Assembly: GCA_964521865.1 (NCBI GenBank)
Contig: CAZFTJ010000002.1
Span: 248,001 to 312,000, forward strand
DNA length: 64,000 nt
Direction of reading: 5' to 3'
From: CAYSRJ01 sp964521865
Lineage (GTDB): Bacteria > Spirochaetota > B62-G9 > DRHN01
Both the position numbers and the translations under genes were made by a program. The notes beneath the pieces are model-generated. The model was not told where the DNA came from, did no database searches, and was given only the letters and a program-made list of their open reading frames with translations. This document shows positions 34,082-42,655 of the stretch, one piece after another (the stretch's first letter is position 1; every line of letters starts with the position of its first letter).

Positions 34082-36565
34082 CTATACGTTCATATTTTCA
34101 GTTCGTTCGATAATATCATCCTGCACCTTTGGATCAAGAGCCGTGAACAGCGCGCTGTATCCGGCAACTCGTACCATGAGGTCGGGATATTTTTCGGGAT
34201 TCTCCTTCGCCTCTCGAAGAATAGAACTGTCGATGATGTTGAACTGCACATGCATACCCTTTAAATCTCCCAGAAAAGTCCTGATGAGAGAGGAAAACTT
34301 TTTTCTTCCGGTTTCGTCCTGAATGACGAACGGTGAAAACTTCATATTGAAAAGATTGCCTCCGGAGCAGAGAACGTTGGGTATCTTTGCTACAGATTTC
34401 ATTGCACGAAGAGGCCCCTTTTTATCCATGCCGTGTGTCGGTGACGTGGTGTCGGCAGTCGGTTCACCGCTCCGGCGTCCATCCGGAGTCGCTCCTATAT
34501 ACTGGCCGAAGGGGACATTGCCCGAGACAGTGCTCGTCGATGCCTGCCAGATACCGCCGATAGGCCCTTTTCCGAAACGTGTTACCCGGTACTTCGGAAG
34601 CTCTTCGCAGAAAAGCTCAAGAGCCTTTGCGGTCAGGCTATCGACATAATCGTCATCATTTCCGTATTTCGGGGCGGCAAGAAGCATCCTTCGTATTTCC
34701 TCGCCTGAGGGATCAGTTTCAGAATCATTGAAGTTGGAATCGAGCGCATAAAGAAGCTGGCTACCGCTCAGCTTTTTTTCATCAAAAATAAGATTTTTGA
34801 TCCCGGCAAGTGAATCGCCCGTATTGGCAAGGCCGACAATGAGGGGGCCGCAAAAATCGTACACAGCCCCGCCTTGTTTAATCGTCTTTCCGCGGCCGCA
34901 GCAGTCCTCCACAAAGCACGAGACAAGGGGATTGGGGATGAGTTCTTCCATGGAGGTATCGATAATGTTATCCATAGCAACCTGGTGTGAAGCGAAGAAA
35001 CGGGCCTGCAGTTCCCATGCTTCGAGTACGTCATCGAAAGAGTCGAATGTCGAAAGGTCTCTGTCCTGCGGCAGAAGGGCAACACCTGTTTTCGGATCTC
35101 TCCCTCCATGTAATGCTATCTCGAGAATCTTGAGCATACTGATAAAGGATGCCCCGTTTGGACGATACCCCTGCTTTCCCTCGATAATAGGCTCGACACA
35201 TCCTACTACTGACCAATTGACCGCATCGTCATAGGTAATACCGCGGTTCATCAGCGAGGGAATCACCGTTTCATCGCTGTAAAGTGCAGGCTGCCCCCCT
35301 CCCAGCCTGATAATATCTATCGCTTCCTGCAGGAACTCTTCTGAAATACCGTCGTGAAAACGCACGGAAAGCGAAGGCGCCGTCAGCCGTACGGCCTTCT
35401 GCACACCTAAAAACATATATGAGAGCACATTCGTCGCATCTTTCCCGCCGAAGAGCTGGCCGCCCAGTGTGATATTCTGAAATACTTGGTATCCTGCAAA
35501 AAAACGCGTGCTGTCCCAGTCACGGATCTTATTTACGGTAAAAAGCTTGAGCCAGAAGCACTGAAGCAGCTCGGATGCTCCTTCCACTCCCAGGCAGCCG
35601 TTTTCGAGGTCCTTCATGAAGTACGGGAGAAGTGTCTGATCGAGACGTCCCAGCGACATCGAGTGGCCGTTGCTTTCGATTTGCAGGACAGCCTGAATGA
35701 ACCATATCGACTGCAGGGCTTCATAAAAACTCTGCGCCGGATTGAGAGGAACACGCCTGCATATGTCCGCTATGCGCAGAAGCTCTTCCTTTCGTTTTTT
35801 GTTGTTTTCCTCGTCCGCGCACGCTTCGGCATATTCTGCATAGCGCTGTGCATACGCAACAACCGCTTTCAAAGTAATAAGGGCAGCTCTGTAGAAATTT
35901 CTTTTCTGCACCGAATCCGGAAGTGAATGATTGAGTGATGAGAGCCTGCTTCCGATTTCATCCATATAACCCTTCAAGCCATTTTCCAGTATCTTCTTGA
36001 AATTCACGGTTATATGTCCGTCCCCTCCCTGCATGAGCCAGTAGCTGTTGACGACCATCATCTCCCAGGCCTTTTTTGTCTCGTCAGGCAAAAGAGAGAG
36101 CACGCGCTCGCAGTGGGTTTTACCGTGCCAGAAAGGAAAAATCTTTTTCAGCACTTTTTTATCATCCTCCGTTATGGTAAACCGGTCGCCGGGGCGCCGA
36201 TCAAAATAATAAGGCTTCCCGTCAAGCTCACGTTCTATCCACTCTACCTCGAACTCCGGAAACAGCTCAACCCCCCTGGGATAGCATGATGTATTCCCGA
36301 CCAAAAGCTCTCCATCGAGTATGTAGATCGTCATACTCTGCAGCATCATCGAAAGAGCCTCGGCACGTTTGACGACGACCGGTTCGCACTCATGCTTCCT
36401 GTACGCCTCCGTATAGTACCTTACACGTTCAGAAGAAATACGGGGTATAGCCTGAAGTAAATAATCCCGAAGGATATCGATGCGTTCCGACCTCTTTTCT
36501 GCTGCGGCTTTTGCCTTTTGCCCGTCGAGCAGCGTGCCCTTTTCTGTGTTATCTATCCTGTTCAT
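34082..36565 (-). CDS. Glycyl radical enzyme of the dehydratase/lyase (C-x-E) class
   Basis: 827 residues, usual length. The active-site motif VVGCVEPIIEG places the thiyl Cys at residue 456 and the base Glu at 458. This Cys-x-Glu pattern marks eliminating enzymes (glycerol or propanediol dehydratase, choline trimethylamine-lyase, isethionate lyase, hydroxyproline dehydratase) and excludes pyruvate formate-lyase, which has two adjacent Cys. The C-terminal radical loop is VRVAGYSALF, with the radical on Gly802. No microcompartment targeting or shell genes are nearby. Context (sugar/polyol importer, kinases) favours a polyol or sugar-derived diol, but the substrate cannot be fixed from sequence. 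Confidence 0.9.
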   Translation of the reverse strand: MNRIDNTEKGTLLDGQKAKAAAEKRSERIDILRDYLLQAIPRISSERVRYYTEAYRKHECEPVVVKRAEALSMMLQSMTIYILDGELLVGNTSCYPRGVELFPEFEVEWIERELDGKPYYFDRRPGDRFTITEDDKKVLKKIFPFWHGKTHCERVLSLLPDETKKAWEMMVVNSYWLMQGGDGHITVNFKKILENGLKGYMDEIGSRLSSLNHSLPDSVQKRNFYRAALITLKAVVAYAQRYAEYAEACADEENNKKRKEELLRIADICRRVPLNPAQSFYEALQSIWFIQAVLQIESNGHSMSLGRLDQTLLPYFMKDLENGCLGVEGASELLQCFWLKLFTVNKIRDWDSTRFFAGYQVFQNITLGGQLFGGKDATNVLSYMFLGVQKAVRLTAPSLSVRFHDGISEEFLQEAIDIIRLGGGQPALYSDETVIPSLMNRGITYDDAVNWSVVGCVEPIIEGKQGYRPNGASFISMLKILEIALHGGRDPKTGVALLPQDRDLSTFDSFDDVLEAWELQARFFASHQVAMDNIIDTSMEELIPNPLVSCFVEDCCGRGKTIKQGGAVYDFCGPLIVGLANTGDSLAGIKNLIFDEKKLSGSQLLYALDSNFNDSETDPSGEEIRRMLLAAPKYGNDDDYVDSLTAKALELFCEELPKYRVTRFGKGPIGGIWQASTSTVSGNVPFGQYIGATPDGRRSGEPTADTTSPTHGMDKKGPLRAMKSVAKIPNVLCSGGNLFNMKFSPFVIQDETGRKKFSSLIRTFLGDLKGMHVQFNIIDSSILREAKENPEKYPDLMVRVAGYSALFTALDPKVQDDIIERTENMNV

Positions 36566-36907
36566 GGATACCCCCTATGATTGATCTAACATACACAGCA
36601 CAGGTCATCCTGTCAATACTATAGAAGGCATTTGTGACCGCAAGGTTTCATCAATATCGAGACGTATCAAGCATTCATTTTCGATGTGATTTATTACCAC
36701 ATCAAATCACAGTACGATTGTATTGGCACAAATGCAATTTTATTCTGCGTTCAATCGCACTCTCCTCCGAATTGCATATTCTGCCGTACCTGAAACTCCT
36801 TTTCTATCTGAAGCAGAACAGTAGTATATTTGTGTGATATATTTTGAACTCTCGATTGGCGGTATAGAGTTCAGTCCGACAACACTCAACGAGAAGAGGA
36901 GCGTGGT
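36566..36907. other. Divergent intergenic region between the glycyl radical enzyme and OYE-type genes
   Basis: No gene. Besides the minus-strand promoter it holds an inverted repeat, GATGTG at 36683-36688 and CACATC at 36698-36703, that could be an operator. The OYE-type gene has a clear GAGGAG ribosome site; its promoter is not obvious. Confidence 0.5.
36588..36616 (-). promoter_or_regulatory. Predicted promoter of the glycyl radical enzyme operon
   Basis: Minus strand TTGACA (36616-36611), 17-base spacer, TATGTT (36593-36588), about 23 bases before the ATG at 36565. Confidence 0.65.
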
Positions 36908-38869
36908 ATGAGTGAGAAATTTCCACATCTGTTTTCCCCGGCAAAGATTGGCTCGGTGAAGATACCGAACAGACTGGTATTCCTGCCGCATTACGCAGCA
37001 ATCGAGAACAACGACAATATGATACACGAGACATATATCAATTATTTCGTCGAACGAGCGAAAGGGGGAACCGGGCTTATAATCATAGACAGCCATGCGG
37101 TGACGCCCGCCGCGAAGATGGCGAATAAATACATCCATGCCTTCGATCCAAAGATCGTCGAAGGATACCGGAGGATCGGCGACGCGACCAGGGAGTACGG
37201 CTCAAAAATTTTCGTGCAGCTCAGTCACGGCGGGCACACGACGCTGTATCACCCACCGCAGATCCTCTACGCCCCGACCCAGATGTCCGAGCCCAGCTGC
37301 CATTACAACACCAAGGAGATGGAGATCGAGGACCTCGAAGAAGTAACCCGAGGTTTCGCCGTTTCGGCAAAGCACGTAAAGGAGGCACATCTCGACGGGG
37401 TTGAGATCAAGGGGGCCTCCCACGACGGTTTGCTGCGGAGCTTCATCTCGCCCTACTTCAACAGACGTACCGACCGCTACGGGGGGAGCTTCGAGAATAG
37501 AATGCGATTCCCCCTGGAGGTGGTTCACGCTATTCGGGAAGCAGTCGGCCCGGATTTCCCCCTCGGAGTCCGTATCTGCATGGACGAGTTCACATCTTGG
37601 GGGTACAACTCTGATGATGGAAAGAGAATCGTGCAGGCATTTGTTGAGACAGGAGAGATCGACTACCTCAGCTGCGATGCGGGCTGTTTCAGCGCCTTTT
37701 ACATGGAGATACCGCCGATGTGTATACCGCTGGGGTTTGCTGAATATCTGAGTGCGGAGATCAAGAAGATGACCCAGCTGCCGGTGATAGCGTTTGGGAG
37801 GATCAACGATCCCGTGCAGGCGGAGCGGATACTGGCGGATGGAAATGCGGATTTCATCGGGATGGCACGGGAACTGGTGTGTGATCCCGAATTTGCGATA
37901 AAGGCAAAGGAAACTCGGGACGATGACATACGCCACTGTATAGCCTGCCAGGACGGTTGCATCTATCAGGTTATGCAGAACGAACCCATACGATGTATAC
38001 AGAATCCTGCTGCAGGGCGGGAGGCTGAATACGGAATAGGAACGCTGAAGCAGGCCGAGCAGGAGAAGCGTGTGGTGGTGATAGGAGGAGGGCCTGCAGG
38101 GTTGAAAGCTGCGGAGGTGGCGGCGAGGCGCGGGCACCGGGTTGAGCTCTACGAGGAGAAGGGGGAGATTGGAGGTCAGGTAAACATAGCGGCCCGGATA
38201 CCGTACCGTGAAGAGGTGAAGGATGTTGTGAGGTATCTGGGTGTCCAGGTGGAGAAGCTGGGGGTGGAGGTACATCTTGGAGAGCGGATGACGGTGGAGA
38301 AGGTAAAGAGGTCGGAAGCGGATGTAATAATTGCTGCGACAGGATCGCATCCGGTTCTCTGTAAAGATATACCGGGGTATGATGAGAAGTTAGTATTGAC
38401 GGTATGGGATGTGCTGCTTGATTTGAAGGAGATAGGAGACTATGTGGTGATTTATGACATAACGAGGCGGTGGCCGGGATTGGGAACGGCTGAATACCTG
38501 TTGAATATGGGCAAGCGGGTGGACATAGTGGTTCCGACCTTTTATGTGGGGGAGCAGCTGGAACCGGGAAATGTGATGCTGACTTATCAACGAATATTGG
38601 ATCGAGAGGTAAAGCTGATGCCGCACACGACTCTGAATGCCATAGATGGGAAGCGGGTTACGCTGGAGAATGTATTTACGAAAAAGACCACGATGGTTGA
38701 GGGGGTTGATACGGTTGTTTTGTCGATGGGAAACCGATCCGACCGGGAGCTGTACGACAGACTAAAAGGTGCAGTGGAGGCCGAGTTGTACTTTGTGGGG
38801 GATGCGGTAGCGCCGCGGCAGATCCAACAGGTAATACTGGAGGCCGAGGACCTTGCCAGAAGGATATGA
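36908..38869 (+). CDS. OYE-type FMN/[4Fe-4S]/flavoprotein, trimethylamine dehydrogenase-like, Etf-linked
   Basis: 653 residues. An N-terminal old-yellow-enzyme TIM barrel (about 1-345, SHGGHTTLYHPPQILYAPT, then GASHDGLLRSFISPYFNRRT) binds FMN. The cluster motif HCIACQDGCIYQVMQNEP and a later Cys hold one [4Fe-4S]. A second half starts with an FAD/ADP motif VVVIGGGPAGLKAAEVAARR. The second dinucleotide site, glycine-rich in NADPH-using dienoyl-CoA reductases, reads YDITRRWPGLGTAEYLL, as in trimethylamine-dehydrogenase relatives that pass electrons to Etf. The EtfBA genes follow directly, supporting an Etf-linked role. Confidence 0.8.
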   Translation: MSEKFPHLFSPAKIGSVKIPNRLVFLPHYAAIENNDNMIHETYINYFVERAKGGTGLIIIDSHAVTPAAKMANKYIHAFDPKIVEGYRRIGDATREYGSKIFVQLSHGGHTTLYHPPQILYAPTQMSEPSCHYNTKEMEIEDLEEVTRGFAVSAKHVKEAHLDGVEIKGASHDGLLRSFISPYFNRRTDRYGGSFENRMRFPLEVVHAIREAVGPDFPLGVRICMDEFTSWGYNSDDGKRIVQAFVETGEIDYLSCDAGCFSAFYMEIPPMCIPLGFAEYLSAEIKKMTQLPVIAFGRINDPVQAERILADGNADFIGMARELVCDPEFAIKAKETRDDDIRHCIACQDGCIYQVMQNEPIRCIQNPAAGREAEYGIGTLKQAEQEKRVVVIGGGPAGLKAAEVAARRGHRVELYEEKGEIGGQVNIAARIPYREEVKDVVRYLGVQVEKLGVEVHLGERMTVEKVKRSEADVIIAATGSHPVLCKDIPGYDEKLVLTVWDVLLDLKEIGDYVVIYDITRRWPGLGTAEYLLNMGKRVDIVVPTFYVGEQLEPGNVMLTYQRILDREVKLMPHTTLNAIDGKRVTLENVFTKKTTMVEGVDTVVLSMGNRSDRELYDRLKGAVEAELYFVGDAVAPRQIQQVILEAEDLARRI

Positions 38870-38937
38870 CCGTGGCAATGCCCACGAACGTCCGAAACAA
38901 TTCCCCAGAACAGAAAAGAGAGAGGTGAAGAATTACA

Positions 38938-39804
38938 ATGGAGAAGGACATTGTTGTTTGCGTCAAACAGGTGCCCGATGTCACGGAGGTGAAACTCAAC
39001 CCTGAGACGCATACCCTCATTCGTGAGTCGGTACCGAGTATATTGAATCCCTTCGATGCATTCGGTGTGGAGGAGGCTGTGAGGATCAGGGAGCGATACG
39101 GCGGAAAGGTCATTGCCGTCACCATGGGACCTCCCCAGGCGGAGAGCGTCATACAGACGTGCTTCGAAATGGGGGTCGACGAGGGGTATCTGCTCTGCGA
39201 CGAGCGGCTTGCCGGCTCAGATACGTGGGCCACCTCGATCGCACTGGCACGCCTGATCAATAGATTCGCGTACGATTTAATCATTTGTGGTGTAGAAACA
39301 ACAGACAGCAGCACAGCACAGGTAGGACCTGAAGTCGCTGAAAAGTTGGGAATACCGCAAATCACTTTCGTAAGCAGGGTCGAGCTCGGAGAGGAGAACA
39401 GGAAAGGCCGGTTCACCAAGGAAACGGACACGGGGTATCAGGTATTAGATGCCCGGCTCCCCATTCTGATCTCTGTGGTAAAGGGTATAAACGAGCCCAG
39501 ACAACCCGATCCCGCAGCAGCCGGGAGCAAGCAGGTGCAGCGTCTTACGATTTCGGACATAGCGATTGACGCAAAAGAGGTAGGCCTCGATGGATCTCCC
39601 ACCATGGTCGTGGAAATCAATGCGGCAAAACCGCATGCGAGTGCTCAGCTCGTGGTGGATGCCGGTCTTCCCGCACATGAGAGGATCAATCTCATCATGA
39701 GAGGCGGCATTCAGAAAAAGGAGGGAAGCGAGCTGGTTGAAGGAGATACCGCCGGCATGGCGAAGAAGGCCGGAGAGTTCATTTGCGAACTCATAGGCAC
39801 CTAG
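38938..39804 (+). CDS. etfB: Electron transfer flavoprotein beta subunit
   Basis: 288 residues. VCVKQVPDVTEVKLNPETHT opens the protein; CGVETTDSSTAQVGPEVAEKL is the nucleotide-binding signature. The TAQVGP form is seen in Etfs of anaerobic, often bifurcating enzymes, but bifurcation cannot be claimed from this alone. Pairs with etfA, 24 bases downstream. Confidence 0.92.
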   Translation: MEKDIVVCVKQVPDVTEVKLNPETHTLIRESVPSILNPFDAFGVEEAVRIRERYGGKVIAVTMGPPQAESVIQTCFEMGVDEGYLLCDERLAGSDTWATSIALARLINRFAYDLIICGVETTDSSTAQVGPEVAEKLGIPQITFVSRVELGEENRKGRFTKETDTGYQVLDARLPILISVVKGINEPRQPDPAAAGSKQVQRLTISDIAIDAKEVGLDGSPTMVVEINAAKPHASAQLVVDAGLPAHERINLIMRGGIQKKEGSELVEGDTAGMAKKAGEFICELIGT

Positions 39805-39828
39805 GGGGTACGGTTAAGGGAGAAGAAT

Positions 39829-41130
39829 ATGAATATCAAGGTCGAGAGAGAAGTGTGCACAAAATGCGGTATATGTATCAAGTACTGCTCATTCGCCGCA
39901 ATTGAATATTCGGACGGAATCCCCGAGTTCCTTGTCAACTGTGTGCTGTGCGGGGCATGCGTAAAGGTGTGTCCGGTTGATGCAATACGTATAGACCGAA
40001 AGGTGTGCACAAGGGACTTGTCGATGTTTCGGGGTGTTTTGGCCTTTGTCGAAACAACGGATCAAACTGTCAAACCAGTCGGACTTGAGATGCTGAGCGC
40101 TGCCCGAAAACTCGCGGTCAAGTTGAACGAGAGCTGCGCGGCCGTGGCTCTGGGGGTGAAAGGGGACGATATTCGGGAGATATTAACTGAGTACGGCGCG
40201 GAGAAGATATATGCGGTGGAAAGTGAATCCCTGGCGGAATACAACACCCAGATATACACAGACATCCTGGTTGGAATCCTCTCGAAATATAAGCCGAGCA
40301 TCGTTCTCTTCGGTGCCACCCATCAGGGACGGGATCTGGCTCCAAGAATAGCGGCAAGGATTGAAACGGGTTTGACTGCCGATTGCACCGAACTTGACAT
40401 CGACAGGGACGGGAATCTACTGCAAATAAGACCGACATTCGGCGGTAATATCATGGCAACCATCCTGACTCCCGGTCATCGGCCGCAGATAGCCACGGTT
40501 CGTGCCAATGTCATGAAGCGGGAGCCTTATAAAAAGCTTCCGAACCAGCAGGGAGAGCTGGAGCGTATAGAGGTCCGCATCGATCTTACGCATAAGAAGT
40601 TGAAACTCCTAGAAGAGGTGCGGGAGATTTCTCCCTATTCCAATGTTGAGGAGGCCGATTATATCGTTTCGGGAGGTAAAGGTTTAGGCAAGGCGGAGAA
40701 CTTCGATATGCTGCGTGAACTGGTTCAAACCCTGGGAAAAGCCGTGGGACAGGCGCGGGTCGGGCTGGGGGCGTCGCGCTCGGCGGTAGACGCCGGGTGG
40801 ATTCCATACCAGCATCAGGTAGGACAGACCGGAAAGGCGGTGAAACCAAAGCTGTACATAGCCTGCGGAATATCCGGACAAATTCAACACATCATGGGTA
40901 TGCGGGAATCGGAGAGGGTCATTGCAATAAACACCGATCGAAATGCCCCCATATTCAGGATTGCCGATCTTGGCCTTGTGGGTGACCTGACAGAGGCGGT
41001 GCCGCTGTTATACAGGTACCTGAAGGAAAACATGGGTGCTCTGCGAAGTAGAAAAGGCGGCATTACACGCATGGGCGAGGAGCTTGCCGGGTCCGGCAAG
41101 ATTGAGGTGAAGAAAAAAAATAGGTCCTAA
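39829..41130 (+). CDS. etfA: Electron transfer flavoprotein alpha subunit with N-terminal 2x[4Fe-4S] ferredoxin domain
   Basis: 433 residues, about 100 more than plain EtfA. The first ~65 residues are a ferredoxin-like domain with CTKCGICIKYC and CVLCGACVKVCPVDAI. The FAD-binding C-terminus shows LGASRSAVDAGWIPYQHQVG and LYIACGISGQIQHIMGMRES. Ferredoxin-fused EtfA is known from bifurcating systems of anaerobes such as caffeyl-CoA reductase. It would relay electrons between the OYE-type enzyme and a low-potential carrier. Confidence 0.93.
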   Translation: MNIKVEREVCTKCGICIKYCSFAAIEYSDGIPEFLVNCVLCGACVKVCPVDAIRIDRKVCTRDLSMFRGVLAFVETTDQTVKPVGLEMLSAARKLAVKLNESCAAVALGVKGDDIREILTEYGAEKIYAVESESLAEYNTQIYTDILVGILSKYKPSIVLFGATHQGRDLAPRIAARIETGLTADCTELDIDRDGNLLQIRPTFGGNIMATILTPGHRPQIATVRANVMKREPYKKLPNQQGELERIEVRIDLTHKKLKLLEEVREISPYSNVEEADYIVSGGKGLGKAENFDMLRELVQTLGKAVGQARVGLGASRSAVDAGWIPYQHQVGQTGKAVKPKLYIACGISGQIQHIMGMRESERVIAINTDRNAPIFRIADLGLVGDLTEAVPLLYRYLKENMGALRSRKGGITRMGEELAGSGKIEVKKKNRS

Positions 41131-41251
41131 TTGTACGTACATCAACATTACTCTGTCCGGGCCTCAGTTCACGAGTACCCCCGAACGTCATCGATACTAT
41201 AGGGAAATAAGATTCGTTTCACCGAAAGATTTTCTTACCTGCCGCTCGAAA

Positions 41252-42511
41252 CTATGAACCTCCCTCATCTTCAATCCTGTAGAGCACCTCACCGGCATCC
41301 TGCACATACAGAATCCCTTCATCCTCCCGATTTGCATATGAATCGGGAATTATATCGTCCGGGTTCGTATATCCGAGGTTTATCTTTCTGCAGAGCTGCT
41401 CGGAAATGGAGGTGGCAAGCACCACCTGTATACGGGGATTTTCTTCCCCTTTCTCATACCTGCCCGCCCCCTTCACGTGGGTCGAGTGGGCAAGCACCGC
41501 TTTCGGGACATGCCTGAAACAATCCATCCGGGAAAGAAAGTAATCGCGTACATGGTAACCGATCTCTTCAATCGCTCCTCCCCAGCTGTACGACAGCTGT
41601 TTCACATGTCTGCCGTAAATTATCAGGGTTCCGCCGTCTGCAACCACCGGTTCAAGCTTGTACATTACCTTGCCCGCTGTCCACAGCTCGTCATACATAC
41701 CGGCAGCCTTTCCCACGACGAGATTAAACGGCTTTTTCTTATACACAATATGAAGCTCAGACGAAAGGTCCGCAGCGGCTTCCCACGATTCCTCCGTTTC
41801 ACCCGTATAGAGCCCTGCAAGCCGGTTATCGGCCGTCACCACCATGGAGATGCAGTACGTTTTTACCGGCACGAAACTGGCCGCTCTGGACAGCAGCTCG
41901 CGAACCGGCGTATGCTTTTTTCCGATTACCTTCATGCAGGTGATCACGGCACCGAGCCAGTGAAAACAATGCAAAAACTCACCGCCCGATATTCCGGGGA
42001 AGAGGTACTTGTACCCCCCGGAAAAGCCAACAACCTCATGCGGAAAGACCGGACCGAGAATCAGAATGAGGTCGTAGTCGAACACCGCTCTGTTAATGGT
42101 GATTTCAATCTCTTCATGAAAGAGGCCTTCGGTAATCTTCTCCATTTCCCGTATGGAAAACCTGCCTATACTCCTGAAAGTTTCCGGATTCTGCCATTGA
42201 TGGTTGAAGAAGGCGCTTTCTTTGTATACGGTATTTTTTTCACCCTCCTCTATACCGTAGAGTTTGAATATTTCATTTTCTTCGAGCGGTCTGTGCGTCC
42301 CCAGGGCAACCATATAATCCACGTGTGCTGCATACCGGCTCAGCACATCGTGTATCGACCTGATCATCAGGGGCAGAGGTGCGGTTCTCGTGGCGTCCGG
42401 GGTCAGAACGAGAACCCGCTTCCCCTTTATGAGACGCGCAGGTAATCCCTCCTGCAGTATCGCACGAACCTCATCCTCCCGTATCTCCTTTTCCCTGGTT
42501 CCGAATAGCAT
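41252..42511 (-). CDS. LarA-like nickel-pincer racemase/epimerase
   Basis: About 419 residues. VALGTHRPLEENE, FPHEVVGFSGGYKYLFPG (His and the cofactor-binding Lys) and a following HWLG His match the residues that hold the nickel-pincer cofactor in lactate racemase LarA. Homologues racemise or epimerise many 2-hydroxy acids, so lactate is only one option. The frame is open 16 codons further, but GGAGG sits 7 bases before the ATG at 42511. No LarB/C/E maturation genes are in the window. Divergent from the FGGY kinase. Confidence 0.87.
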   Translation of the reverse strand: MLFGTREKEIREDEVRAILQEGLPARLIKGKRVLVLTPDATRTAPLPLMIRSIHDVLSRYAAHVDYMVALGTHRPLEENEIFKLYGIEEGEKNTVYKESAFFNHQWQNPETFRSIGRFSIREMEKITEGLFHEEIEITINRAVFDYDLILILGPVFPHEVVGFSGGYKYLFPGISGGEFLHCFHWLGAVITCMKVIGKKHTPVRELLSRAASFVPVKTYCISMVVTADNRLAGLYTGETEESWEAAADLSSELHIVYKKKPFNLVVGKAAGMYDELWTAGKVMYKLEPVVADGGTLIIYGRHVKQLSYSWGGAIEEIGYHVRDYFLSRMDCFRHVPKAVLAHSTHVKGAGRYEKGEENPRIQVVLATSISEQLCRKINLGYTNPDDIIPDSYANREDEGILYVQDAGEVLYRIEDEGGS

Positions 42512-42655
42512 GGTACATCCTCCACAGGCAGCTCTTTTTATGTATCGGATAAGAGGCATCCGCCGTCGACAGGACGAGGGATCGTATTTTCCCTCTGCCG
42601 CAGATCGGCTGATTGCTCTTGTACAACTGCCGGTTATGGTATATCCTCAAATGAT

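Noticed and set aside
37202..38350. 382-codon minus-strand frame
   Set aside because: Shadow of the OYE-type gene; the plus-strand product has clear family motifs.
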